Shown in pieces: positions 32,332 through 40,659 of a stretch of 64,000 nucleotides of DNA (the first letter of the stretch is position 1; every line of letters starts with the position of its first letter). Under the pieces are notes generated by a model. That model worked only from the letters and a program-made list of their open reading frames with translations. It did no database searches and was not told the origin of the DNA. The translations under genes were made by a program, and so were the position numbers. Source of the DNA: Mycobacteroides franklinii (GTDB lineage Bacteria > Actinomycetota > Actinomycetes > Mycobacteriales > Mycobacteriaceae); contig NZ_MAFQ01000009.1 in NCBI RefSeq assembly GCF_002013895.1, positions 124,001 to 188,000 of the forward strand, given 5' to 3'.

Positions 32332-33768
32332 ATGACGTTCAGTAGCCCCGAGGAAGTATTCAAGTTCATTGCCGACGAGAAGGTCGAGTACGTGGACGTC
32401 AGGTTCTGTGACCTGCCGGGCGTCGTGCAGCACTTCTCCATCCCGGCTTCGGCTTTCGATCAGAGCGTCTTCGAAGACGGTTTGGGCTTCGACGGGTCCT
32501 CGGTTCGCGGGTTCCAGTCCATCCACGAGTCGGACATGCTGCTGCTTCCCGACATTTCGACGGCCAAGCTCGACCCGTTCCGTGCCGCCAAGACGCTGAA
32601 CGTCAACTTCTTCGTGCACGACCCGTTCACCCGCGAGGCCTACTCGCGCGACCCGCGCAACGTGGCCCGCAAGGCCGAGCAGTACCTGATCAGCACCGGC
32701 ATCGCCGACACCTGTTACTTCGGCGCCGAGGCAGAGTTCTACATCTTCGATTCGGTCAGCTTCGACTCGAAGATCAACGGCACCTTCTACGAGATCGACT
32801 CCGAGGCCGGCTGGTGGAACACGGGCGAGCCCTACGAAGAGGATGGCAGCCCCAACCGCGGCTACAAGGTCCGTCCCAAGGGCGGCTACTTCCCCGTCGC
32901 CCCGTACGACCACTTCGTCGACCTGCGCGACGAGATGACCACCAACCTGATCAACGCCGGGTTCACCCTGGAGCGCGGTCACCACGAGGTCGGCACCGGC
33001 GGGCAGGCCGAGATCAACTACAAGTTCAACACGCTGTTGGCCGCGGCCGACGATGTGCTGCTGTTCAAATACATCATCAAGAACACCGCCTGGGCGAACG
33101 GCAAGACCGTCACGTTCATGCCGAAGCCGCTGTTCGGTGACAACGGGTCCGGTATGCACGCCCACATGTCCCTGTGGAAGGACGGCAAGCCGCTGTTCCA
33201 CGACGAGGCCGGATACGCCGGGCTGTCGGACGTGGCCCGTCACTACATCGGCGGCATCCTGCACCACGCCCCGTCGCTGCTGGCGTTCACCAACCCGACG
33301 GTGAACTCCTACAAGCGTCTGGTGCCGGGCTACGAGGCCCCGATCAACCTGGTGTACAGCCAGCGCAACCGCTCGGCCTGCGTGCGCATCCCGATCACCG
33401 GCAACAACCCGAAGGCCAAGCGCCTCGAGTTCCGCTGCCCGGACAGCTCGGGCAACCCGTACCTGGCGTTCGCGGCCATGTTGATGGCCGGTATCGACGG
33501 CATCAAGAACAAGATCGAGCCGCTCGCGCCGGTCGACAAGGACCTGTACGAGCTGCCTCCGGAGGAGGCCGCCAACATCCCGCAGGCCCCGACCAACCTG
33601 GCCACGGTGATCGACAACCTCGAGAAGGATCACGAATACCTCACCGAAGGTGGCGTTTTCACCTCCGATCTGATCGAGACCTGGATCGCGTTCAAGCGGG
33701 AGAACGAGATCGAGCCGATCAACATCCGGCCTCACCCGTACGAGGTCGCGCTGTACTTCGACGTCTAA
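32332..33768 (+). CDS. glnA1: Glutamine synthetase type I
   Basis: Main glutamine synthetase, 478 residues from the ATG at 32332 with AGGAGA just upstream. Motifs include [10 protein letters not shown], the ATP-binding [16 protein letters not shown], the NRSACVRIP segment, and the adenylylation tyrosine at residue 406 in DLYELPPEE. That tyrosine is the target of the adenylyltransferase GlnE encoded at 40660-43638. The gene is monocistronic, ending in a strong hairpin terminator. It is probably activated by GlnR. Confidence 0.98.
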   Translation: MTFSSPEEVFKFIADEKVEYVDVRFCDLPGVVQHFSIPASAFDQSVFEDGLGFDGSSVRGFQSIHESDMLLLPDISTAKLDPFRAAKTLNVNFFVHDPFTREAYSRDPRNVARKAEQYLISTGIADTCYFGAEAEFYIFDSVSFDSKINGTFYEIDSEAGWWNTGEPYEEDGSPNRGYKVRPKGGYFPVAPYDHFVDLRDEMTTNLINAGFTLERGHHEVGTGGQAEINYKFNTLLAAADDVLLFKYIIKNTAWANGKTVTFMPKPLFGDNGSGMHAHMSLWKDGKPLFHDEAGYAGLSDVARHYIGGILHHAPSLLAFTNPTVNSYKRLVPGYEAPINLVYSQRNRSACVRIPITGNNPKAKRLEFRCPDSSGNPYLAFAAMLMAGIDGIKNKIEPLAPVDKDLYELPPEEAANIPQAPTNLATVIDNLEKDHEYLTEGGVFTSDLIETWIAFKRENEIEPINIRPHPYEVALYFDV

Positions 33769-33779
33769 ATCGTTGTGCT

Positions 33780-33815
33780 GATGAGGCCCCCGGGAGAAAT
33801 CCCGGGGGCCTCATC
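33780..33815 (+). terminator. Intrinsic terminator of glnA1
   Basis: A perfect 16-bp inverted repeat (33780-33795 with 33800-33815) closed by a GAAA tetraloop, 11 bases after the glnA1 stop and followed by GTTTC. The design (16-bp stem, GAAA loop) is the same as the qcr terminator. Confidence 0.9.
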
Positions 33816-34002
33816 GTTTCGCATCACCCAACGGAGTACCTCGGCCCGGCGTACGTTGAAAGTAGATGTCCCGTCTAACTTTTCAAGAAGCGTGGAGTCT
33901 CATACCTGACTCGGCCAACGAACTGGGCAGAACCCCCGTCCCGGATCCGGCGTCGACGTCGTCACAGTCTCCGGCAACCCGGCCAAACTCGAACTGTGGG
34001 CG

Positions 34003-34299
34003 ATGCCGCGCGAGGACCAGGCCGTGCTGGACACCTATTCCGAGCTTTCCGCGAAACTCAAGAAACCCCAGAAGCTTTCACATGTCATCGCCGATGCCCT
34101 GGGGTGCGATTCGAATTACCTCGCGGTGTTCACCCCCGGCGGCCATGGTGTGCTCCTGGGCATCACGATCCTCAATACCGGGATCAGCGGGCAAACACAC
34201 GCCGATCGCAAGCTGCTCACCGACGACAGCCCGCTGGCATCCAACAACCTGGGACTGCTGGCTGCGGAGACCCTGGTCAAGGCGATCTCCGATGGGTAG
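34003..34299 (+). CDS. Conserved hypothetical protein, possibly frameshifted at its 5' end
   Basis: 98 residues from the first ATG in frame, function unknown. The core LSHVIADALGCDSNYLAVFTPGGHGVLLG and ASNNLGLLAAETLVKAISDG looks like a small alpha/beta domain. Upstream of the ATG the same frame reads GVDVVTVSGNPAKLELWA, which looks coding, while a different frame from an ATG at 33866 (preceded by TACGTT eight bases before it) encodes MSRLTFQEAWSLIPDSANEL. A single frameshift near 33940-33960 would join them into one protein of about 145 residues. Otherwise the shorter frame is the gene. Confidence 0.6.
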   Translation: MPREDQAVLDTYSELSAKLKKPQKLSHVIADALGCDSNYLAVFTPGGHGVLLGITILNTGISGQTHADRKLLTDDSPLASNNLGLLAAETLVKAISDG

Positions 34300-34324
34300 A
34301 CAGGAATAAAGCGGACTATGGTCC

Positions 34325-34330
34325 TATTGT
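34325..34330 (+). promoter_or_regulatory. -10 element for the first leaderless DoxX gene
   Basis: TATTGT (TANNNT) lies seven bases before the ATG at 34338. Confidence 0.5.
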
Positions 34331-34337
34331 TAGACGC

Positions 34338-34748
34338 ATGGCTCTCGTCGATATCGAAAACAAGCTCACCGGTCTGACTCCGATTGCCCTGTCGGCATTC
34401 CGGATCGTTGTCGGGTTCCTCTTCTTCCTACACGGCACCTCGCACCTGTTCGGTTGGCCGTTGGCCTCGTTCCTGCAACCCGTGGGCACTCTGCCCTGGT
34501 GGGCCGGCATCATCGAATTCGTTGGCGGAGCGGCGATCATCCTGGGGCTTGGCACCAGATTGGCCGCTTTCGTGGCCTCCGGCGCGATGGCCGTCGCGTA
34601 CTTCGCGTATCACCAACCCGAGGGCCTCTTGCCGATCCAGAACAACGGCGAGGCTGCCGCGCTGTACAGCTGGATCTTCCTCCTGCTGGTGTTCACGGGC
34701 GGCGGATCGTTATCGCTGGATCGACTCGTTACCCGCGCTAAGCGCTAA
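34338..34748 (+). CDS. DoxX-family membrane protein, copy 1
   Basis: 136-residue DoxX-type protein with four helices: FRIVVGFLFFLHGTSHLF near residue 20, then WWAGIIEFVGGAAIILGLG, ASGAMAVAYFAYHQ and WIFLLLVFTGGG. The PEGLLPIQNNGE loop before the last helix is shared with the next gene. DoxX proteins in mycobacteria are linked to thiol/redox membrane complexes (family knowledge). Function here is unknown. The start is set by the TATTGT hexamer seven bases upstream. Confidence 0.9.
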   Translation: MALVDIENKLTGLTPIALSAFRIVVGFLFFLHGTSHLFGWPLASFLQPVGTLPWWAGIIEFVGGAAIILGLGTRLAAFVASGAMAVAYFAYHQPEGLLPIQNNGEAAALYSWIFLLLVFTGGGSLSLDRLVTRAKR

Positions 34749-34769
34749 GTCGTTATGCGAGAATTGGTT

Positions 34770-34775
34770 TAGCAT
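34770..34775 (+). promoter_or_regulatory. -10 element for the second leaderless DoxX gene
   Basis: TAGCAT (TANNNT) lies seven bases before the ATG at 34783, so the second DoxX gene has a separate promoter in the 34-base gap. Confidence 0.55.
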
Positions 34776-34782
34776 CCTGGCC

Positions 34783-35208
34783 ATGGTCTCCTCCAGTACG
34801 TCCAGCTCAGTGGCCAAGCTCGACGGCGCCACACCCGTTGTCCTCTCCCTGTTTCGCATCGTCTTCGGATTCCTGTTCACCATCCACGGCACCGCAATCC
34901 TGTTCCGCTGGCCCGAACTAACGCCTCCGATGCCGGTTTCCGAATCGTGGTCACTGGGCTGGTGGGCCGGCGCCATCGAATTCCTCACCGGTGTGGCGAT
35001 TCTGTTCGGCGCCGGAACCCGGATAGCCGCATTCCTGGCCTCGGGCACGATGGCGGTGGCCTACTTCACCCAGCACCAACCCACCGGGCTGCTGCCCATT
35101 CAGAACAACGGCGAGCTGGCTGCCCTGTTCTGCTGGGGCTTCTTCCTCCTGGTCTTCACCGGTGGCGGATCCGTATCGATCGACGCGGCGCTCAAGAAGA
35201 AGAGTTAG
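34783..35208 (+). CDS. DoxX-family membrane protein, copy 2
   Basis: 141-residue paralogue of the preceding gene with the same helix order (LFRIVFGFLFTIHGTAILF; WWAGAIEFLTGVAILFGAG; ASGTMAVAYFTQHQ; FFLLVFTGGGSVS) and the same GLLPIQNNGE loop, indicating a tandem duplication followed by divergence. A Ser-rich N-terminus replaces the acidic one of copy 1. The last 17 bases overlap the convergent EEP gene. The longer in-frame extension upstream lies inside copy 1 and is not used. Confidence 0.9.
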   Translation: MVSSSTSSSVAKLDGATPVVLSLFRIVFGFLFTIHGTAILFRWPELTPPMPVSESWSLGWWAGAIEFLTGVAILFGAGTRIAAFLASGTMAVAYFTQHQPTGLLPIQNNGELAALFCWGFFLLVFTGGGSVSIDAALKKKS

Positions 35209-36151
35209 GCACCACCACCGTCGCGATAAGCGCCCGGTGGTCACTGCCATAGATCTGCTCGGTACTCACCGAAGTCGCGGTCGCACCGCGGGTCAGCACG
35301 TGATCGATCCCGATCAACCTGGTGTACCAGCGTCCTTCGCGCCAGGTGGGCAGCCAGCCGCCGCCCGCCTGGTCCACGGCGTCCGCGAATCCGCCGGTGA
35401 GAATCTGCCGGAACGCGAAGTGGTCATAGGTGGCGTTGAAATCCCCGCCGACAATCACTTTCACGTCGGGGCGCAGCGCCTGCAGTTGCCGTCCCGTGGT
35501 GTCCAGTTCGGTGAGCCAGCCCGGTGAACTCATGTCCTTCTCGGGCGGGCGGGTGTGCGCCGCGACGAGCATGACGGACCCCACCCCGGGAATCTCGGCC
35601 TCCGCCCAGATCTGCCGCATGGCGAAAGCCTGGTCGTCCTGATGCACCGGGGTCAACGGATACCGGCTCCAGATTCCCGTGCCCAGGGCCAGCGGTTCGG
35701 CGATGGTGTAGGAATACGGCAGGGCCGAATCAATACCCGCGGCAACGAGTTTGGTTCGCGCTTCGGGGGTGAGTTCGTCAACTGTCACCACACCCACATC
35801 GTGTTCGTGAATCGCGGCCACCACCGCCCCGGCATCACCGGCCCCCACCCGCAGGTTGGTCTGCAGTACGGTGACCGTGGTTCCGGCAGGGGCCCTGTCG
35901 GGCAAATACATCGGTGCGATGGCGAGCGCCTGTAACGCGATTACCACTACCGCGGTGAGCACACCCCACCACTGCCGTACCACTAGGAACAGCAACAGCC
36001 CCAGGATCATCAGCACGCAGGTGGGCGGAAAACCGGCGGTCAGCCCGATGAGGGGCGACCAGCTGGACCGCACCCAACGCGAGGCAATGGCCACGACGGC
36101 GACGATGGCCAGCAGCCAACCCAGCGCCCCCACGGCGGTCCGTCCTCGCAC
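35192..36151 (-). CDS. Membrane-anchored endonuclease/exonuclease/phosphatase family protein
   Basis: 319-residue protein with three N-terminal helices (about residues 7-25, 35-60 and 62-82) and an extracytoplasmic EEP domain. The EEP metal-dependent phosphohydrolase signature is visible as QTNLRVG, GGDFNAT, GIDHVL and GSDHRAL; the E in the VVTVDELTPEA segment matches the metal-binding Glu. The substrate could be a phospholipid, nucleotide or nucleic acid; it cannot be decided. The GTG start at 36151 has a TACCGT -10 seven bases upstream. Confidence 0.88.
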   Translation of the reverse strand: MRGRTAVGALGWLLAIVAVVAIASRWVRSSWSPLIGLTAGFPPTCVLMILGLLLFLVVRQWWGVLTAVVVIALQALAIAPMYLPDRAPAGTTVTVLQTNLRVGAGDAGAVVAAIHEHDVGVVTVDELTPEARTKLVAAGIDSALPYSYTIAEPLALGTGIWSRYPLTPVHQDDQAFAMRQIWAEAEIPGVGSVMLVAAHTRPPEKDMSSPGWLTELDTTGRQLQALRPDVKVIVGGDFNATYDHFAFRQILTGGFADAVDQAGGGWLPTWREGRWYTRLIGIDHVLTRGATATSVSTEQIYGSDHRALIATVVVPNSSS

Positions 36152-36158
36152 CTCAGGG

Positions 36159-36168
36159 ACGGTACCTT
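36159..36168. promoter_or_regulatory. Bidirectional leaderless promoter, EEP / SnoaL-like genes
   Basis: The plus-strand -10 TACCTT (36163-36168) is followed by six bases and the ATG at 36175. The minus-strand -10 TACCGT (36164-36159) is followed by seven bases and the GTG at 36151. The two hexamers share the TA at 36163-36164, the same geometry as at 11722-11731. Confidence 0.65.
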
Positions 36169-36174
36169 ATGTTG

Positions 36175-36678
36175 ATGCCATCATTCAGTCGCGCCGAGCT
36201 CGAGGAAGCGTTCGCGCAACACCAGGCCACCGTCCATCGCTGCATCGAGACCGGCGATTGGAACCCCTACGCAGAGATGTACACCGAGGACGCGCTCTAC
36301 ATCGAGCACGTGGTAGGTCGCCTGCAGGGCAAAGAGGCCATTCGGCAGTACATCACCGCGGTGATGGCGGAGTTCCCCGGCAACCATATGCCGAGCCTGC
36401 CCGCCACCTGGACGGTGTTCGACCCCGAAAAGGGTTGGGTGGTTTGCGAAATCGACAATGTGATGAGCGATCCGGGTGACGGCCAACATTGGGGCGAGCC
36501 GAACCTGACGGTGCTGCACTACGCCGGGAACGGGCTGTGGTCGCAGCAGGAGGACGCCTACAACCCCGCCAACATGGTCAAGATGGTGCGGCGCTGGTGC
36601 AAGGCGGCCGAGGCCTCGGGCAATTTGCCCGAGGAGGCTAGCCAGTGGCTGGCCAAGTACGGGTCGCGCAAGAACTAA
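36175..36678 (+). CDS. SnoaL-like / NTF2-fold protein
   Basis: 167-residue NTF2-superfamily protein. The fold is suggested by ELEEAFAQHQATVHRCIETGDWNPYAEMYTEDALYIEHVVGRLQGKEAIRQYI, the classic helix-strand entry of SnoaL-like proteins, followed by strands with WTVFDPEKGWVVCEIDNVM and NLTVLHYAGNGLWSQQEDAYNP. Enzyme or ligand-binding role unknown. The start at 36175 rather than 36169 is favoured because the -10 TACCTT lies exactly six bases before it. The stop shares CTAA with the histidine kinase. Confidence 0.87.
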   Translation: MPSFSRAELEEAFAQHQATVHRCIETGDWNPYAEMYTEDALYIEHVVGRLQGKEAIRQYITAVMAEFPGNHMPSLPATWTVFDPEKGWVVCEIDNVMSDPGDGQHWGEPNLTVLHYAGNGLWSQQEDAYNPANMVKMVRRWCKAAEASGNLPEEASQWLAKYGSRKN

Positions 36679-37976
36679 CCGGCGGGTCTGTCGGCCACGA
36701 TCGTGAGGGTCGCCCGCAAGCCGCCCAGTGGGCTTGACGACAGCACCACCTCTCCCCCATGCAGCGCCGCCTGCTGCGCGACGAGTGCCAGCCCCAGCCC
36801 CAGCCCGCCGGGCTTGGCACCGGGGCCACGTTCAAATCGCCCGAGCACCCGCTCGCGGTCGGCTTCAGGTAGGCCGTTACCGTCGTCGTCGACCTCGATC
36901 ACCAGCCGGTTATCCAGCCGATTTGCCGATAGCACAATATGTTTGGCGTCGCCATGGTTGATGGCGTTGCGTACCAGGTTGTCCACGGCCAACCGCAGTC
37001 CGTCGGGCCAGCCCAGCACCACGCCACCGTCGTCGGCGTGGACGGTGATCTCCGGCGCGTCGGCACGGTGCATCAGCGCATCCCCCGCCACCCGGTCCAG
37101 GAGGTCGGCGATATCCACCAGTTCGCGATCCTCGGTCCTGGCGAGGTCACCGGAGGCCAGCTGACCAAGCGCGGTGATGGTGGCCTCGACACGCCGTTGA
37201 GCGCGCTGCAGGTCGCCGATCACCTCGATGCGTTCCTCGTTCGACAGGTCGTGTGCGCGCAAGGTGTCCAGGTCGGCGCGCATCGCGGTAAGCGGTGTGC
37301 GCAGCTCGTGGGCCGCACTGGCAGCGAAATCGCGAGCCGCCAGAAGGGATTTGGTGGTTTCGGACTGCGCCGCCGAGACCCGGCCGAGCATGGCGGCCAT
37401 GGCCTCGGCAAGCTCCTCGGATTCGCGGGCTCCGCGCACCGCCGCCACCTGCAGACCGTCGGTATCGAGCTGACGGGTCTGTTCGGTGAGTTGATGCAGC
37501 GGCCGCATCGCACGCCCGGCGAACAGCCAGGCGAAGCCACCGGCCAGCAGCATCGACAGCACACCCAAGGCGATGAATACCGGAATTCCGCGGTGATTGA
37601 CCAACACGGTGTCCGACCGCGTACCCAGCGAAATCACGGTCTGTTCTTCCGGGTTCTCGATGGTCCGCACCCGGTAGTTCACGTCACCGACGGTCACATT
37701 CCCCGTCCCCAACGGCATCCGCGGCAGCTCGACGCCCCGGAAGATCACCAATCCTCCGCTCTTGCTGTCCCGCACGGTCAGCACAAAGGTGGTTTCGCCA
37801 TGACGCGTGGTGGCCTGTACCGCATCGGTCAGCATGTCCAGACGCCGATCGAGTTGTCGAGTATCGTTGCGCACCAATGCAATACCTGCGACGACGCCCA
37901 TCAGGGCGACCATCAGGCCGGCGGCCAGGAACGCCGCGACCGCGACGCGGGTACGTAGGGACAGTGAGCGTTTCAT
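36675..37976 (-). CDS. Sensor histidine kinase, PrrB-like
   Basis: 433-residue membrane kinase from the ATG at 37976. It has an N-terminal helix (about residues 9-30), an extracytoplasmic sensor of about 120 residues, a second helix (about 140-162), a HAMP domain ([17 protein letters not shown]), the H-box [17 protein letters not shown] with the phospho-accepting His, and the ATPase motifs [19 protein letters not shown] and [11 protein letters not shown]. It resembles mycobacterial PrrB throughout but may be a paralogue. Its start overlaps the response regulator stop (ATGA). Confidence 0.93.
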   Translation of the reverse strand: MKRSLSLRTRVAVAAFLAAGLMVALMGVVAGIALVRNDTRQLDRRLDMLTDAVQATTRHGETTFVLTVRDSKSGGLVIFRGVELPRMPLGTGNVTVGDVNYRVRTIENPEEQTVISLGTRSDTVLVNHRGIPVFIALGVLSMLLAGGFAWLFAGRAMRPLHQLTEQTRQLDTDGLQVAAVRGARESEELAEAMAAMLGRVSAAQSETTKSLLAARDFAASAAHELRTPLTAMRADLDTLRAHDLSNEERIEVIGDLQRAQRRVEATITALGQLASGDLARTEDRELVDIADLLDRVAGDALMHRADAPEITVHADDGGVVLGWPDGLRLAVDNLVRNAINHGDAKHIVLSANRLDNRLVIEVDDDGNGLPEADRERVLGRFERGPGAKPGGLGLGLALVAQQAALHGGEVVLSSSPLGGLRATLTIVADRPAG

Positions 37977-38683
37977 GGCTCTTCCCGCATCACGTATCCC
38001 ACACCCCTGACGGTATGGATGACCCGGGAGGCTCCCCCGGCCTCCAGTTTGCGGCGCAGGTAGCTCACGAAGACATCGGCCACATTGGTCTCGACGTCGA
38101 AGTCGTACCCCCACACCAGTTCCAGCAGGCGGGTGCGGCTCAGCACCACACCGGTGTTCTCGGCCAGCACCACCAAGAGGTCGAACTCGCGCTTACTCAG
38201 CTCGACGCGTTCTCCGTGGACGAAGACCAGTCTGCGCGAGACGTCCACGGTGATCTGTCCGACGGTGATGGCGGACGTCGCGAGACCGCCGGCACCGGCG
38301 CCGCGGCGGCGCAGCAGTGCGCGCAGGCGAGCCACCAGCTCGCCCAGGTCGAAGGGTTTCGTCAGATAGTCGTCGGCCCCGGCCTCCAGGCCGGCGATTC
38401 GATCGTTGACGGTGTCGCGTGCGCTGAGCACGCAGATCGGAATGTCATTACCCAGGGCCCGCAACGCGGTCACCACCGCCACCCCGTCCAGCTCGGGCAT
38501 CTGCACATCGAGCACCAGGGCGTCGGGCTCATCGGCCGCAAGCTGGGTAAGTGCATCGCGGCCATCGACAGCGACCCGGACGTCGAAACCCGAGTGGCGT
38601 AGCCCGCGGGCTACCGAGTTCCGGACGTCCGGGTCGTCATCGACCATCAACACCTTGTGACGGGCGGCATTTTCCTGTGTCAT
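37973..38683 (-). CDS. OmpR-type response regulator, PrrA-like
   Basis: 236-residue regulator with a receiver domain (acidic pair in MVDDDPDV, phospho-acceptor Asp in [13 protein letters not shown] near residue 59, Lys in [11 protein letters not shown] near 109) and a C-terminal winged-helix DNA-binding domain ([35 protein letters not shown] onward, ending [10 protein letters not shown]). It is the first gene of the pair and overlaps the kinase. Close similarity to PrrA is apparent; the signal is not known. The secreted hemophore-like protein lies just downstream of the pair's promoter side, transcribed in the same direction. Confidence 0.93.
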   Translation of the reverse strand: MTQENAARHKVLMVDDDPDVRNSVARGLRHSGFDVRVAVDGRDALTQLAADEPDALVLDVQMPELDGVAVVTALRALGNDIPICVLSARDTVNDRIAGLEAGADDYLTKPFDLGELVARLRALLRRRGAGAGGLATSAITVGQITVDVSRRLVFVHGERVELSKREFDLLVVLAENTGVVLSRTRLLELVWGYDFDVETNVADVFVSYLRRKLEAGGASRVIHTVRGVGYVMREEP

Positions 38684-38720
38684 CGCTGCATAAGGCTATG
38701 CCGCTCGCCTGAGTGTGTTG

Positions 38721-39284
38721 TTACACGTCCTGCTGATCAACCACCGCGGTGACGTTCGGCGCAGCCGGCTTGGCCGGAGCGGCCTGCTGGGTGTTGGCGG
38801 TTTCCGTGTTCTCCTGAGCCTGCTGCTGCGGCGCGAAGGGGTTCCACGGCTGCTGCTGCGGCTGCTCGGCCGGCGCGTTCTCGGTGGCGGGCTGCTCGGC
38901 GGGCGCCTGGCCCACCAGACCGGCCGGCGCGGCCGGGGCGGCGTCATCGGTGTCTGCACCGCAGCTGTTCTTCAGGCTCGTCAACGGCTGACGGATCTTG
39001 TCCAGCTCGGCCTTGGCGGCGGGCTGACCGTCCAGGTAGGTCTTGATGGCCTCATGACGCTGGCCCTCGGGAGCACCCTTGGCAGCGTTGGTGATCCCGT
39101 CGTTGATCGTGGGGTTCTTGTCCAAGTAGCTCGCGACCTGGCTCGAGACGGTCGAGTGGGTGCGGGCGAACTCGGCGGCGGTGCACTTGCCCGGGGCTGC
39201 GTCGGCAGCGCCCGCGAATGCCAGGGCGCTGGCCACTGCGCCGGCGCCAACAACACCGCTGAGGACAGCAGAGGTGAACTTCAT
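38721..39284 (-). CDS. Hemophore-like secreted protein with Pro/Gln-rich tail
   Basis: 187-residue exported protein. A signal peptide (about residues 1-29, cleavage near ADAAPG) leads into a small helical domain with the two family cysteines (GKCTAAEF and KNSCG) and VASYLDKNPTINDGITNAAKG, the pattern of Rv0203-type mycobacterial heme-binding proteins. The C-terminal 75 residues are Ala/Pro/Gln-rich and probably disordered or cell-wall embedded. AAGGAG before the ATG supports the start. Heme binding is inferred from the family only. Confidence 0.82.
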   Translation of the reverse strand: MKFTSAVLSGVVGAGAVASALAFAGAADAAPGKCTAAEFARTHSTVSSQVASYLDKNPTINDGITNAAKGAPEGQRHEAIKTYLDGQPAAKAELDKIRQPLTSLKNSCGADTDDAAPAAPAGLVGQAPAEQPATENAPAEQPQQQPWNPFAPQQQAQENTETANTQQAAPAKPAAPNVTAVVDQQDV

Positions 39285-39428
39285 GGAGTAACTCCTTGTT
39301 CAGCGTTACAGCCGACGACGTGCCGGCCCGTCCGGGACGCTATCGACAGTTGGTTGGACGGTCATGGCCTGAACGTTAAGAAACCATGAGAAGCGGGGCC
39401 AAAATCACATTCGGGTAGTTCACCGAGG

Positions 39429-39875
39429 TCAGACACCCCCGTCGCGCAGGGAACGAATCATGCTCTGCAGGATCCGGAACGCTCCCGACTGTTCGGAATC
39501 GGTCATACCGGCCAGCATCCTGACTTCGACGGACCGGACCGCGACGGTCGCCTTCTCCAGGCTCCGCCGCCCGCGCGGCGTGAGTCGGGCGGGAAGGACC
39601 TTCCCGACGGAAGCCTCCGCGGGCCGGGTCACGTAGCCGTCCCGTTCCAGGTTCTGCAGCAGCACATTCATCGTCTGGCGCGTCACGAACGCGCCCCGCG
39701 CAAGCTCGGAGTTCGACAGACCCGGGCGTTGAGCCAACAGCTCCAGGCATGAGTAGTGCGTCACGCTCATGCCGAGCGGCCGCAGCACCTCCTCCATGGC
39801 CGCGCGCAGGGTGCTCGATGCCTCCTTCAGGAGGTAGCCCAGTGACGTCTCCAGGTCGACACCGTCTTGACTCAT
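39429..39875 (-). CDS. MarR-family transcriptional regulator
   Basis: 148-residue winged-helix regulator from the ATG at 39875. Features: an N-terminal dimer helix (LGYLLKEASSTLRAAMEEVLRP), the recognition region LSNSELARGAFVTRQTMNVLLQNLERDGYVTR and the wing with ARLTPRGRRSLEKA. A longer in-frame start at 39965 would run through the operators and is rejected. Two perfect dyads occupy the divergent intergenic region, one touching its own start codon, so autorepression and control of the divergent VOC gene are likely. Confidence 0.92.
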   Translation of the reverse strand: MSQDGVDLETSLGYLLKEASSTLRAAMEEVLRPLGMSVTHYSCLELLAQRPGLSNSELARGAFVTRQTMNVLLQNLERDGYVTRPAEASVGKVLPARLTPRGRRSLEKATVAVRSVEVRMLAGMTDSEQSGAFRILQSMIRSLRDGGV

Positions 39876-39890
39876 GTCAGTATTCTGACA
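39875..39890. promoter_or_regulatory. MarR operator, site 1
   Basis: TGTCAG-N4-CTGACA is a perfect 6-bp inverted repeat overlapping the MarR start codon. Its centre is 28 bases from that of site 2. Confidence 0.75.
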
Positions 39891-39896
39891 TAAGTT

Positions 39897-39924
39897 GATG
39901 CATGTCAGAAAACTGACATGCATC
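39897..39924. promoter_or_regulatory. MarR operator, site 2
   Basis: A perfect 12-bp inverted repeat (39897-39908 and 39913-39924) around AAAA with the same TGTCAG-N4-CTGACA core as site 1. It lies between the MarR and VOC genes, just before the AGAAAGG ribosome site of the latter. Confidence 0.8.
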
Positions 39925-39939
39925 AGAAAGGCCATCATC

Positions 39940-40308
39940 ATGCCCGTCACCGGCCCCGATTTCATCTCACTGCAAGCGCGCGACCTCGACGCATCGCAGG
40001 CTTTCTACGAGCAGTACCTCGGTCTCGTCCGCTCGCCGGCAGGACCTCCGCACGCCGTGGTCTTCGAGACGCAACCGATCGCGTTCGCGCTGCGCGACGT
40101 CATTCCCGGCACCGATCTGGCATCAGTCGCTCAGCCGGGCATCGGCGCGGCAATCTGGTTGCACGCCACCGATGTCCAGGTCATTCACGATGCTCTGGTC
40201 GCCGACGGTCACACCATCGTCTCCGCGCCCATCGACGGCCCCTTCGGCCGGACATTCACCTTCGCCGACCCCGACGGATACCAGGTGACTCTCCACGACC
40301 GCGCCTGA
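39940..40308 (+). CDS. VOC-family (glyoxalase/bleomycin-resistance-like) protein
   Basis: 122-residue vicinal-oxygen-chelate protein of two beta-alpha-beta-beta-beta modules: FISLQARDLDASQAFYEQYLGLVRSP, then IWLHATDVQVIHDALVADGHTIV, ending with FTFADPDGYQVTLHD. The last motif includes the usual metal or active-site Asp/Tyr region. Ribosome site AGAAAGG lies about eight bases upstream. It is divergent from the MarR gene across the two operators and is its likely target, suggesting a role in detoxifying a small molecule sensed by MarR. Confidence 0.9.
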   Translation: MPVTGPDFISLQARDLDASQAFYEQYLGLVRSPAGPPHAVVFETQPIAFALRDVIPGTDLASVAQPGIGAAIWLHATDVQVIHDALVADGHTIVSAPIDGPFGRTFTFADPDGYQVTLHDRA

Positions 40309-40312
40309 CGGG

Positions 40313-40648
40313 TTAACCGTCCGGCCAGCACCGGTTCTTGAAGTCCTGCACCGGCTGACGGATCGCATCCAGATCGGCCCTCGCCGCCGGATTGGCATCG
40401 AAGTAGGCCTGCACCGCCTCATGTTTGGCGGCGCCGTCGCCGGGGGTGTTCTTGAGGGCATTGCTCATCCCGGCGTTGACGTCGGGATGGCGCTCGAGGT
40501 AGTCGGCACGCTTGGTGGCCGCCACCGCATCGAGCCGAGCCTCCTCGGAGACGGTGCAATCGCCCGGCTTCGCCTGAGCCGGTACCGCCACGCCGAGCGC
40601 ACCGACGACAACACCGAGACCCACGACGATCTGGACCGTTATCCGCAT
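40313..40648 (-). CDS. Hemophore-like secreted protein, short form
   Basis: 111-residue exported protein of the same family as the gene at 38721-39284. It has a signal peptide (about residues 1-26, cleavage near AQAKPG), then KPGDCTVSEEARLDAVAATKRADYLERHPDVNAGMSNALKN and a C-terminal RADLDAIRQPVQDFKNRC, aligning with RADL/KAELDKIRQPLTSLKNSC in the longer protein. It lacks the Pro/Gln-rich tail. Two cysteines in conserved positions probably form a disulfide. It is convergent with the VOC gene. Confidence 0.8.
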   Translation of the reverse strand: MRITVQIVVGLGVVVGALGVAVPAQAKPGDCTVSEEARLDAVAATKRADYLERHPDVNAGMSNALKNTPGDGAAKHEAVQAYFDANPAARADLDAIRQPVQDFKNRCWPDG

Positions 40649-40659
40649 GAAGCAGAAAG

